NCBI RefSeq assembly: GCF_002775205.1
Contig: NC_036462.1
Coordinates: 31,103,084 to 31,167,083 of the forward strand
Direction: 5' to 3'
Source: Xiphophorus maculatus
Taxonomy: Eukaryota > Chordata > Actinopteri > Cyprinodontiformes > Poeciliidae
Length of the DNA stretch: 64,000 nt
The position numbers and the translations under genes were made by a program. A model generated the notes under the pieces. The model did no database searches. It saw only the letters and a program-made list of their open reading frames with translations, and was not told the DNA's origin. Positions 44,668-56,936 of this stretch are shown in pieces. Each line of letters begins with the position of its first letter. Position 1 is the stretch's first letter.

Positions 44668-47600
44668 CTAGAGCTCAATGATGAGCTTTCCTTCGTCGTC
44701 ACTGCTGCTGTTATCTTCTGTGTTGTCTTGAAAGCTTGGAACGGGTCTTACTCCACTGGGCAGACAGTCTGAAGACTGGTAGCCGTGAAAGGACCCGATC
44801 ATGAAGACGGACTGGTATTTGCTGGTAATGTCAGGCCTCCCGGCGTTAGAGCTCTGACTGATGAAGTCATTCAGTGAGTCCATGGCGCCCTGCTTCTTTT
44901 CAGGTTCCAGAAGCAAAAACGGCTGAGATGGAGATTCAGTGATCTGGTTGTCTGGCAGCATTTGGATGTCCTCGGTCGTCTCACCAGTACCTCTGCACTC
45001 TTTGGGAACTTGGCTGAAGTACGTAGAGGACAATGTTCTAAAATCTGGTAAGACGCAAGAGTTGTTTTTACTCTCTACAGTGAAAACATCACAGCTGTAG
45101 TTACTGGTGGCAATACAGCCTTGCTGAGCTGAAAAACCGATGGCGCCTTTTGTTTGATCTTGACTTGAGAATGACTGCAGGCTGGGCTCAGCACATAAAA
45201 AGACACTCTGTGTTTCTGATGTGGAAATTGGAATTGGAGCATCCTGGCTCAGATTTGATTCACACGAGACCTGCATTTGCTGGTTGTAGAGGATGATGCC
45301 TCTGTCCCAGGTCTTCTGTGGCGAAGAGAGATGGTTGATTTCCAGTGGCGAAGAGTTCAAAAGGCTGGAATGAATGCTGTTGGCGGGAGTGTCAGAGTTA
45401 TGTGAGGTGTTTGGGGCTTGACGAAGGTTGGGTTGAGGGCACTCGGACATACAGGAGTTCTTCTGGGAAAGAGACTTGAAATGTTGTTCTGACAGACAGG
45501 AGATTTTAGAGGTATCCATATGAAGGTTTGTTTCTTCTCCCTGGAATAGAAGAATAGAAAGGAATTAGCCTCTAACAAGAACACCATAGGGTGCCGAGAC
45601 AGCATCTTTTCCCCAGTAATTGCAGCAGTGAGGTGTGCAGTTGAAACCTTCAGGAAGACCCCGACTCTACCGCAACTTGTCACCAGATCCTAAGCACTAA
45701 GTACTGGCCCCGTCCGAGTAATTTAAAATTAACTTTCCAAGTAAAGTTTCTAAGTGAATTTAACTATTCCTTATCCCTCCGCAGATCCTCATCACTGAAC
45801 AGCTCCTACAGCGAGAACCCTGGTCCTTCTTACTCAAAACTGTGGACCATACAAAACCTTAAGAGACCCCAACACCATCATAATATTGGGAATGAAACAG
45901 TTAAACAGCCTCTTGGTCTTATTTCTTTGGTCCACTAGTCAATTGTTGATAATGGTTCCTTCGTTATGCTACCTCCTTGACTTTATGGCGTATCTCAAAA
46001 ATACCAATGAACCGAGGACATTTTTCCTTTTCACAAACATATCTGTGTGTAAATAAGTTTGCTCTTTGTGTTGCTGCTCCATTGTTACCCCACGTCTGAG
46101 AATCCACATGTGTCTTTTGAGATGTTCATAAAGAAAAGCGTAAAGGTCTCTCCATAAAATCTCCCGTCATGGCACCACTTCCCTTCAAGAGCCAGAACAT
46201 TTCATCGAACCCTGCGGTCACCAATTCCTTAAACATTTGAACTCAGTTTCGTAAACACTACAGCTTTGTTTCATCGACTCCCCTGACACAGCTCCGATTG
46301 TTTATCTTAAACGGACCTTGAAGAGCAAGTAGATCCCAGACAGTCAGTGGGAGTTAATTCTTAAATTGGTTCAAATTTCCTCCATGTATACAAGACTCAA
46401 TTTTATCACAATCAAGGTTCTTTCCACAGTATACCGCTCCAGTGCTTTGCTGATGAAAGTGTATCCAGCCGTCACTGAGATGTCTAGAGCCAAATATTTG
46501 ACACTCTCACAACGGTGGTGAAAGGTGACTTTATTCCCGATCCTTGTTTCGTTTTATTCAATACTTCCCCACTTAAACTGCCAAATATGCATCAACAGCA
46601 AATTGATGCATATTTGGCTTCACAGCCCTCTTAGAGACACATCAGCCTATTCAAATGGAAAAGTGCTCGACCTCTTCCAAGCCTTCGCTGGCTCAAGGAG
46701 GTCTTGACACACGTGAAACTTCAAAATATTACATAGTCTCTTGCAGGTTCTGGCCGGATGTAGGCTATAACAAGATCTGGTGACCTTTTCTGGAATATTT
46801 AGACAAAACAACCATCCACCCAAAGTGATCACAGGCCCCCAGGTCAGTCGTCCGCTATGCTCTTTATGAAGAAGATTTATAGAAATAACCTAAAAGAGAA
46901 TTAAATTAAATTGTAGAAGCGCTTTTCTTCCAACGTGTGTTATTTTTTTTTAACTTGAAGTTTGTAAAGCAATCTCAAGAATTTTGATATCCTGGTTCAG
47001 TTGCCAGCTGCCTCCCCGTATTATTGATATAAGGAATTACTGGATGCCTCCAAGTGGCATAAATCAATTTGCCCCTGTGTGTGGTTCTGCGACTAAACTG
47101 TTTACTAAAGAGTCGTCTTGTGTAATTCATTTTACTACTTTCTACACTGTTTTGACACACGGGCAGGGTCATGTGTCTGTTGTGCTGCAACACTGTCATA
47201 AGAAGACGTCTGCTCCCACACCGTCCTCAGACAGCAGCATTCTAAATATGTGAATGATTTGTGGACGACTTGAGCTGAAGCTGTAATTAAAACAATAAAA
47301 TCCACTGGAAGAATTCCAAACTGGAATAAGTCATCTTAGAAACTTGTTTTTTTTTTTTTCAAATTTTGTATTTTAAATTTTACAGTGGAACCAAAAGGGG
47401 TGGAGAGGAGGGGAAGCATTCATACACTTTTTGAATACATAACCACTTAATACCTGAGTGAAGTTGCCCCCTACCTGCTTCAAATCAGGCAAAAATTGTT
47501 GTCAAACATTTGTGCAGCAATTTTTTTTGTTTGTGCCGCTATCACTTTAAATATATTAAGGAATGTTTCCAGAGGTCATGAAAGGTCAACACCCCCTCCC

Positions 47601-47872
47601 CACCCCACACCTTCTTCAAATCGGATAAAATTGGTGTCGATCAACTCGATTACGTCTGCGCTGGTTTATGCAGCAAACATTTTTTGTTTTGTGCGGCTTT
47701 GGCTTGGCTTTGAAGATATTAATGAAAATTAAAAGGTCACTTTGATTAAGTAAAAGTGGGGGAGCTGGTTGACCTTTTGACCTTTACACTCTAAGCAATT
47801 AGTACATTTCGTACACAAACGTTGTCTAGATTTCTTCTAAGAGTGTGTGTTTATGTTTGATTCAGGCACCGA

Positions 47873-47908
<36 letters not shown>

Positions 47909-50900
47909 GTAGGACATACAGTTTACATTCAACACATAAGCAGTGATTTTCCTTCTCACCTTACGCCTGCTCATGTCTGCTACAGCCACATGTCTGCTGT
48001 CAGACTCTGGTCCTTTGTCAGATTTTGTCAGCCCGTCGTTGCCCTGCTCTCCCAGGCGTTGCTGTTTTCTCTCTGGCTCCCCCTGGTTCTGCTTTGGTCT
48101 CCAGTCCGTGCTGTCTGGCTGCACAGGTGTCTCGCCGGGCTCCTGTGAGTCCAGATCCGTCTGTGCTCCGTCCGTGATCCCTCAGGCAACAAAAACAGAC
48201 ACAAAGAAGTTGCTTTTTTTTGTTTTTGATTTTTTAAGGCTTAAGTTTTACTGATTGAAGGCTTCAGGTGGGGATCAGGATTCACAACACTATGAAAACT
48301 AAATCGGCTCGTTCGGTCATAGTTGCTCGCTGTGACAAACTTTCTGGATCAAAATGCAGGAGCCAGGTTTAATCGTAAGCATACTAGATGTATTCTTTGA
48401 AGGAAAAAACGATGAATTTTGGCCCAACCATTTGCAATATAAATGTAATATGCTCTATATGCAGACCAGAAGGAATATTTACTTGATTCCTTTTATAGAG
48501 CCCAATTATATCTAGAATGGACATTAGAGAGAGTCAAACTCATTTTAATTTTAGGCCACATCTAGATCGTAAATGTTCTTATGGGGCCAGTTGTGGCAGA
48601 ATATACAGGTAAAAACTACTTAATAAGTTGTTAAGCTGCAGTTTTCTCTGGATTCAATTTGTAATTCTTGATAAGTAAAATTTAATATCTTTACACATTT
48701 ATGTCATTTGGCCTTGTGTAAATAAAAACTAACTTAATTTGACTAATAAAATAATGTTTAAGCACACAACAGTTATCTCGAACTTGTATTTATGTGGCCT
48801 TTTGAGCCCCGAAAGTGGTTATGACGGGCTGGTCTTGGCCCGCGGTCCTCGAGTTTGACACGTGGTCCTGAGTAGAGTAATAGTGTTAGTGGCTATCAAG
48901 ACAGACAGTGGAGGGCACCAGACACAGAATGCACCACAGGAAACTGAAGACAACGAGAGTCGAATAAAGACAGCGCAATCAAAGAAACTGGACGTCGAGA
49001 CTCTTTCAGACAGCGATGATGTTCAAACGATTCCAGGTCCAGCAGTAATTGACAACAGTCGATAGGGGTCACAACGCTGATTTAGTTCTGCAGAAGGTCA
49101 GATTGCTGTAACCGGGTATTGTCCTGCGCGTAGGGACGACTATTCGCAACACAGAGTTGGTGCTCTGAGCACTGGGCCGCCTTTGCACACATGCCAGACT
49201 TTAAACCGCACACATACACAACCTCATGACCTCATGCAAACCCAAAACAAGACACCGTTTTATGATCCCTGTACATTAGAAATGCAAAGTAATTAATTGA
49301 GAATTTGCTTCTATGCATTTTGTAGGTTCCTCAGATAACAAAAAGCTTTAAAGTCTAATGAACATTTAACACTGGAACTGGAAGACATGTTAAATATCCA
49401 AAATAAATAATAATAATAATAATAATAACAATAATAATAAAGAACAACAGAAACAACAAATACAATGAATTATAAAGACTCTGTAAACAAAATTGTCCTT
49501 CAGAAAAATGGTCTATTTTAGACCAAATCACCAAACTGAAGACTTTTGTCATCCAGCTTTTGGGAGGAAAAGAGAAAGAAAAATGATAAATCATGCAAAT
49601 AGAAATTATTTTGCTTGTTTTAATTTATCATGCGATTAATCAATTTATAGATTTATTGTTGATTGCGACAGGCCTATCTGAAAGGTCGTCTACCCTTGAC
49701 ATTGTTTTGTAACGTCCTGCCTACAAGAGAAATGTGGGAACTTCAGCAATTACTGGGGCCTGGGAAGACAAAAACAAACTCCTATATTCTGTGATGAAAT
49801 ATAAGAAACAGAGTGTTAGCCCTGGGGATCCCGGCAGCAATCCACCGTCTTTTAATTAAAATAGCAAAAATAGCAAGCAAAAGCTGCTTTTGATTGTTTC
49901 CGCCTGCATTCAGAATTCCTGACAAACATCTTAATGTTTGAGTAAAAAAATGAATAAATAAAACGACATGATTTTTCTAGTTCCTGGGATTCGGGAGCCA
50001 GGAAAAGTCATTAGATTGTGCTGCCACCTTGTGTTTGAATGGGTCGTCTACCTAAAAATTTTTCAGGAACTGAAATCATCAGTGTGGTAATAATATACAG
50101 TACTCTTGTGCTGTTTGCGTACTGCTGGACACCAGGTTTACAGATATTAAATAAAGCAATGGCAGAAAATTCCCCAGACTCGGCCAAATCCACCATGATG
50201 GAGGAGATTGTTGACTGAAGACATTTTCCTTTGACCTGTCCCTGATTATTTTGCTCATCAAATATGTTTCTTTACTCATTTTTACTAAACAGATGCACCA
50301 TGTGAGCAAAATCTAGATGGAGGTCATCATTTTAACACTGCATGCATTCGTAACTTTTACCTGATACACACCCGTGTCTCCTATTAAACGCTTTTATTTA
50401 TTTTTACTGTAACCAATATTTCAGGTAACGTAAGCCTTTTTAAATTTCTGCTCCCATATATTCAACAGAAAAATTAGGCTTCTTTTCAAACGCTCTGCTT
50501 CTTTAATCAGAATTCGGATCATTTGGAGAGGAAGGCTACGTTCACACTGCAGCCTGAAATGACCAAAACTCGATTCATTTTCTAACTTAATGCGACATGT
50601 GTCTGATCTTTTCATGACAATTTGAGCAACACAGATAGTTTTTTTTAATTAATTTATTTTTTTTTTTCAAATTTGACCCAGACTACCTGTCCTGAATCCG
50701 ACACCTATGATCTTTTCAAATGTGACCTGAGTCTACAGCGGCCTGGTCGCATTCCTCTGACCTGAACGCCATTGATACTGGACAGACGTCACGCGACTAT
50801 TCTGCTCCCTGATACGCGCTCAAGTCGGAAGAAAAACAACCACCATGGTGGATGAGGATCAAGTTGTTAATGTGCTGTTTCCGGTCTTCCAACTTTAAAA

Positions 50901-53900
50901 TCGTAAGATACGTTCACATTCGCAAACACTTCTTCTTTTTTATGTCTCTTTATGTCTTTTATGTGCAATAAGGTCACGCGCTCTCTGCGTGTGACGTTAT
51001 TGCACCCTCTACTGCGCATGCGGGGCAACTTTTGCAGTTCACACAGGAGATCACATACAAGTCGCATGTTTGAACTTGTATGGACTTGTATTTGGAAGTG
51101 TGAATGACCACGCGAAAAAAAAAAAAATCAGATTTCATAAGAAGTCGGATTTGGGTCACTTCAGGCTGCAGTGTGAACGTGGGCTAATTATCTTCAAACT
51201 CTGTGTATGTAATGGCAAGTGACGGACACATACATACTTGCAGTAAGTTGTTTGCTCTGCTGTAGTTATCAATGCACTTGAATATAAAAATATTTCAATA
51301 GCATATTCCTGAATTATTTAAGACATAACACTCTGATGCTTAACATAATTAAGCTGTAATTCATACCTGTGGTGGAGCTCTGGAAGCTTGTAATGTCTCC
51401 GGGTCTTTTCATGTCAACAGAAGCGGGCTGTAAGTTAAACTGACCGGGAGATTTTTCTGAATGTTCTCTTCTCATTGCATTCTGTATTTCCTGAGGACAA
51501 TATTCCATCGAAGAAGAGGAATTGTCAGAAAGTTCCACTCTGCTCAGATGCAAGTTTGCATGTTTGAGTGAACTCTGACTCGTGGATTTTGCAGGTTCTA
51601 TTTGATGACTGTGAAAGACAAATGCTTGTGGGTTGAGCTGTCTTACCACATTGGGGTTACTGTTGGAAAGTTGAGAGACGGATGCATCAATGCCTGCGTC
51701 GCTTTTGGCTTGTTTGAGAAACTCTCCACTCTCTGTCCTACTGATTTTGCACGCCAAAGCTCCACCCTGACTGTTCAATACATTTGCGTTACACGAGGCT
51801 CCTGGATGTTTCGCTTTCTGTTGGCTTTTGTCCAGAGGTTCGATTTTCATGCTGCTCTGATTTGCTGGACTGGTGGAAAATGATCTCTCACAGATTTTCT
51901 GTTGACCTGTAAGCATTTGTGGGGCCATTCCAATTTGGTTCACCCTCTTGGTGGATAAAAATTTCTCCTCGGCACAAGTGTTTGGAAAGAGAACTTGTTT
52001 AGCCTCTGAAGTGTGGCTTCCTCCTGAGTTTTCACCTTTGACTGAAGCAGAGGTTGCCATAATACTGCCTACAGAATTTCGGGTCTGTGTGACTGTGATT
52101 AAATGGCCACTATTGTGCAAGTGCCGGGATGGTGGTTGAGGAGGGAAAGATTTGGTGGATGATGCAGCTCTGTAGGCAGCACTGTGTTCAGTTTTTTCTT
52201 TCACCAGCTGCACAGATTGTGGAGGTGATGCTCTCTCAGAGTTAAGTCTAGATAAATGCTCCTGTCTGACACCCTCCTTTAGATCTTTTGGTTGTTGTTC
52301 TACTTCTGTGGCATTGCTCATTTTCATTGAGTCAAAAGTTTGACTCTTACTCGGGGCACCTTCTGGGGTCACGACTTCAATTTCACGTAACTGTGACAGA
52401 CTAGGGCCAGACTGACGTTCAATTTGGGGTGCAATAAGAGCCATCTGCTCATCTGATATGATTTGAAGACAGATCTGGAGGTCTGCTGTGTGAACATGAA
52501 AAACATTTTGAGCTTGCTGGTCCAATGGCACAATGCGACAACGTACAACTGAGGCATTAGAGTCAACATTTGCTTTGTTTGTGGGGTTTGCCAGGATTGA
52601 TGCTGTTGACAATTGCCTGTCTCCCAAAGTGTTAGAGCTGTGGTTAGACAGATGATGCGAAAGGCCTGTGATGGTGGCAGCAGATGTCTGATTATTTCCT
52701 GTGGGCAAAGACACACTAGGAGCTGCAGTTGCAAGAGGTCTTGGTAAATGTGTATGCATAGAATCGGTTGCAGTTTTCGAACAATGCAACAAAGCGCTGC
52801 ATAATCCACTCGAATAATCTTGAAAGCAGCTTGTGGTTATTGTGGTCGCTGCAAGCTGCCTTTGCATGACAGCCACATTAGAAGACAAACTATGGGTGTG
52901 TTGTGAAGTTTTAACCTGACATATACTTGTAACTGTGCGAGAGAAGGCAAGGTGGTCTTGTGTTTGCATGGATGGTAAGGTGTTTTTAGATATGTTTTCA
53001 TAAGACGTCACTAAGGTTTGGTCGCTGGGACTGGGACTACAGTCATCTGTTCCCTTTGGTTTACTTTGAGCTTGCGGTAAGGACACAGAACCAGGTTCAT
53101 GGGCGTTGGGTAACTTCAACTGATACTTGGGGAGGAAGCTGCTCTTTGAAGCAACAGAGACTGAAGTAGTTGCCGAAGTGCTAATCTGGGAAACATTTGC
53201 ATTGAGTAAGCATGGCAAAAAGAGGGTTCCTTTGAGCCCAGGAGAATTTGGGATTTCTTTAGCTTGGACATAAGTAAGATCTGTACCCTGTGTAGGTGTG
53301 CTCACAGTGACAGACACAGGGTGTTGTGTCAGTGTGTTTGGCGCAATCTCCATCTCCAGAGGGGAAATGATTTTTTCACCAGTTTTCTGCTTCTTCCTGT
53401 CAGATGGAACGTGGGCTTCACAAAGCTCTGTCGTGGAGTCAGAATGCTTTGGAACATCTCCTAATCTCCCCGCCTCTGTTCGATTGAAACACTCTGTTTT
53501 GTGGACAGGCACGGATCTGGTGGCAGATGAAGGCAATACTGACAGAGACAAGTGTCTCGTAAGTGGAGCCTTAGCAGAACCATTTGTTGAATGAAGGCGA
53601 CATCTTTCTACATTTAGATCCACAGAAGAGACAAGGGAGAGATTGGCCGAGAGATGGCCTGCTGTTGCACTGCTGGTTGAGAAGTTTACCGTTGAGCCCG
53701 ATCTTGTTACTGTTTCTTTTTGAAGCATGGAGACCCTTTTCTGTACACCCTGAGCTGCCTCATGAACCAGGTTTGTCAAACATTTCCTGCCTTTGAGAGC
53801 AGTGGAATCACCACTTTTGTCAGAATCATAGAGCTTTTTAAATGTTCCACCCCCATACATGTACCACTTGTTGTAAGCAAACTTCTGTGCTTTCTTCCTC

Positions 53901-55606
53901 CGGAACTTTCTGCTGCCTGGCTCTCCAATAATGTCACTGGCATCCCTGTCGCAGCTGAGACTGCCGGTGCATGCCTCCTCCACAGATGAAGTTGTGAGGA
54001 GGCTGTCTGTTGTGTGGTTGCAGTCTACGGCTGTCTGCCGAACTAGTGGGCGGTGAGAAGACGAATGCTGGTTCACAGGCTTCTTCAATAAACCTGTTGG
54101 GTTGATCTGGCCAGAGCTTCCCCTGCCGATGTCTGTTGCATAATCACTTTGACTGGAGGAGGTTGGGCTGCTTCTGTCGGGCTGCAGAAGGGTAACGCTG
54201 AAAGGGAGTGAACTGCTGCGCGTTAAAGGGGCATGCTCTGTGGTAGAGGAGCACTGAGTGGGCACGGAGTTGAATAAACCGGACTTGGTGTGTCTCTGCA
54301 TCCCAGTATTCTGGGCCGGGTTTATCTTTATGTCAAAGTGGAAGGAGTCCTTGTAGGTGTATGGCATGGGAAGGTCAATGCTGCCCTGCTTTGACAAAAC
54401 AGTCTTTCTTGGCCTTACATTTTCAAGGTGCTTGTCCTCCACAACAGCCGAGTTATCTGAAATCAGCTTGGATATCCGTTCCTCTAGCCTCTTATGCACC
54501 TGCTCTCTTGCTGCGTCCTTTTCGTCTCGTCCGCCATGGCCTTGTTCTGAACATAAATATGTGTTCTGGGTTTCTTCAAGATGCTCCCTGGTAGGTTTAG
54601 AGAGGGAATCCACACAGTGTTCAGGTAAGACACTGCTGGGACTTGGGTAGTGGTCGCTGCTCTCGCTGAAGCCAGAGTCTGTACTCTCATGACTCTGTGA
54701 TTTCCCTCTGGACACAGATCTCTCCCACTGTTTGGAGAACAGGGTGGCTTCCTGCCTCTGAAGCTGGAGATGCCGACTGATGGTCAAAGACTCTTTTGTA
54801 TTTTCTGCCTTCTGTTTATCCCCCGAAACTGTCAGTTTGTCACTCCCATTTGTTTCTGCTCTGGGAACCGTTGGGCTTGTCTCGCTCTGTTTGGAACTTT
54901 GAATCCGAACAGCAGGAGTCGGGCTCTCAGTAGCACTCAGCGTAGTATGCTTCTCCTCGCTTCCCAAGTCTTCGCATTGCTCATCAAGCGACAGACTGGA
55001 AGAACAAGTCTCTCTCGAGCTGGACATGCTGTCCAGGCTGCTCAGGTTGCTCTGCTCTGACTCGGATGATTGTCGGGCATGTGCCTGAGTCCGTCTGTGT
55101 TTGTAGAGGTTGCTCTGAGTCTTGAAAGACACTCCACAGGTGGTGCAGGGGTAAGGTCGCTCCCCGGTGTGGCAGCGGAGGTGCTTCTCCAGGACACTGG
55201 GCTTCATGCAGTCACGTCCGCAGTGAGGACACACATGTTTGCCTGCAGACTTGGGTTTGGCTGCAGGAGTTGGAGTCGGAGTTGGAACTGGAGCTGGAGC
55301 TGGAGCTGGAGCAGCAGCAGCAGCAGCTGTGCTCAGTCCCAGTTGAGGCTGCAGTCCACCGGCGAGATGCAGAGTCAGGAAGGGAAGCGTCTCCTTAGAG
55401 TAGAGAGGTGGCATGGCCAGATGGAGTGCATTTGCCTCTCGCGCGTCTGCAGGAGGTTGAGGGAAAGGCTGCATCGGCACGGCAGGAACTGTCTGGATGT
55501 AAACAGCCGTTAGAGGTGCCTGGATGTCCATCCTTTTCTCTGCCTGTGCTCTGACAGAGCCGGTGTGCACCGGAACACTCGACAGTGTCGGCTTTCCGGT
55601 CTCCAT
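44668..55606 (-). CDS. znf831: Zinc finger protein 831
   Basis: Three coding exons on the minus strand: 55606-51367 (4240 nt), 48180-47960 and 45540-44668, with donors ACAG/GTATGA and AAG/GTGAGA, acceptors TGAG/GG and CCAG/GG. Phases agree only if all three are joined, giving 1777 aa (human ZNF831 is about 1680). Two C2H2 fingers lie at residues 126-146 ([20 protein letters not shown]) and 154-176 ([20 protein letters not shown]). An Ala/Pro/Thr-rich stretch at 93-115 precedes them. Other conserved blocks are [12 protein letters not shown] (about 307-318), 371-427 ([34 protein letters not shown]) and the acidic C-terminus [13 protein letters not shown]. The rest is Ser/Thr-rich and probably disordered. 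It is a nuclear, presumed DNA-binding regulator of poorly known function; the human gene is expressed in lymphocytes. Frame 51366-51314 after the donor is read-through only. edn3 lies 7.7 kb downstream, same strand, as in human. Confidence 0.95.
45541..47959 (-). other. znf831 intron 2
   Basis: Between coding exons 2 and 3. Holds the 46580-46618 hairpin and an (AAT)n microsatellite at 47873-47907 about 50 bp past the exon 2 donor. No other recognised element. Confidence 0.7.
46580..46618. repeat. Perfect 16-bp hairpin in znf831 intron 2
   Basis: GCCAAATATGCATCAA, a 7-nt spacer CAGCAAA, then the exact reverse complement TTGATGCATATTTGGC. Each arm contains ATGCATAT-like octamer sequence. Confidence 0.9.
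48528..48862. mobile_element. hAT-like MITE with GTCAAACTC ends
   Basis: Begins AGAGAGTCAAACTCATTTTA and ends CCTCGAGTTTGACACGTGG, a short inverted pair; the interior GGCCACATCTAGATCGTAAA and TTGGCCCGCGGTCCTCGAG is typical of a fish family. Partial relative near 24950. Confidence 0.55.
49340..49680 (+). repeat. Interspersed repeat ending TTGCGACAGGCCTAT, copy 1
   Basis: Matches 63400-63795 through CTAATGAACATTTAACACTG, GAACTGGAAGACATGTTAAA, AGACTTTTGTCATCCAGCTT and TTGCGACAGGCCTA, same orientation. An (AAT)n microsatellite is embedded at 49406-49440. Confidence 0.8.
50535..51184. mobile_element. 650-bp MITE with 28-bp terminal inverted repeats
   Basis: Left end GCTACGTTCACACTGCAGCC, TGAAATGACC. 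The right end reads, in reverse complement, GCCCACGTTCACACTGCAGC, CTGAAGTGACC. There is no transposase ORF and no clear target-site duplication, so the superfamily is open. Confidence 0.8.
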
Positions 55607-55653
55607 GGCAACGCTGCAGCTGTCGTGATGTACCAGCGTCGGGTCTCTAATTA

Positions 55654-56936
55654 CCTGAAAGATAAGGACATTTGTTTTTTAGTCCTTTTCTTTGCCTTTG
55701 CTCAAAAGGGCTGGTGAGTTTACTCAAGCAGACTGCTTTAAGTCTCAAAGTGAAGACAGCAGCAGTGCAATGTGATAAAGCAGCTAATGAAGACAAATAC
55801 GCAGAATCGTTCGGGGCAGACGGCAAAGCCAGTCTTCATTTCACATTTTGATCAAATCTAGGATGTTTGCCACACATGTCCAACCATCCTGCAGCACCCC
55901 AAGCAAAAGTACATCCATTTGCTAATTACATCACTCTGGTGATGAGTAATAGTAACCATGATTGCAGAGGGGAGCGCAGGCATGTTGGGTCTCTAAGTGC
56001 AGATGGGAGGGAATCCAATGAGAGACAAGTTGAGAAGAGAGAGGCAAACATGAAGTAAACATATTGAAGGTGGGCATGTGGAACAACCCAATACTCTCTC
56101 GGACATTAAGAAACCTTAATCAAAACATTAGCTGCTAACATTAGCTGCCTGCTCCAGTCTGCAGACTGGCTGATGCGTTTCTGATCTTATCAAAGCGTAC
56201 ACGTCTCCCACATGGGAAGTATCAAAGGGCATATTAGGAGGAGCGAGTGACATTTCTTTCTGTTACAGTGTGGCGGGTTTTAAAAACCCACAGCGGTACA
56301 GTTGGCATGGAGCTCAGCCTTTTGTTGGCTGTGAAGCATGAGCACGCCCACACTGCATGGAGACTTGTGTGGTGTTGTGTACAGAGGGAAGTTTGCTTCT
56401 GATCACATTGAACAAAAAGCCCTGTGTGCATAGACTTCTCTTTCTGTCATTAGTCACAGTACGCAGATGTGGAGCCGAATGTGCTTTCACTTCCTTATCA
56501 CCATGTAAATCACCTCGTATTGTTTAAAGTGCCGTAGCAGAACAGAAGCGAAGCGAAACAAGATTTTGTTTTGTTTTGCTTTGCTTCCACCTCTACAGTG
56601 ACTTTGAATCTTGGTTTTCTTTTGTGGAATTATTTTACAATCAGCTCACACTCTCCTCCGCTCTGGCAGTTCAGTCAAACATTAGCCAGCATTTGTCAAA
56701 TGAAAGTAAAAATATGGACTTTTTAATCCGCTGAAACGAATAAAATTAGGAAGGACACAAAGAAAGAATGGAAGAAAGCCCATCTATGCTGCTGTCAGGC
56801 AGCGCGAGCAGGAATAAAACAAAAGCAAACAACAGTACACGTAGTGCCTAACTGTGAGTGATAACTCAGAAGAGAACAGAAAGAAAAAAGGAAGTGCAGG
56901 AAACATTTAGGTAGAGTTCACTCACCGCCCTGACTG
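55654..56936 (-). other. znf831 5' intron and probable untranslated first exon donor
   Basis: On the minus strand TTATCTTTCAG/GTAATTAG at 55655/55654 is a good acceptor 48 bp before the ATG, and GGGCG/GTGAGTGA at 56936/56935 is a strong donor. Together they predict a 5'UTR intron of about 1.28 kb and an untranslated exon starting upstream of 56936, perhaps near 57.2 kb. The start site is not visible. Confidence 0.5.

Larger units (their letters stand above)
48181..51366 (-). other. znf831 intron 1 (between coding exons 1 and 2)
   Basis: Holds three interspersed repeats listed separately (48528-48862, 49340-49680, 50535-51184). A plus-strand acidic ORF at 48862-49065 ([20 protein letters not shown]) is antisense to the gene and of unknown meaning. 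Confidence 0.7.

Noticed and set aside
51314-51366. znf831 as a single-exon gene ending at 51314
   Set aside because: A CAG/GTATGA donor at 51367 and two phase-matched downstream exons with the conserved acidic C-terminus fit better; the extra 17 residues are intronic read-through.
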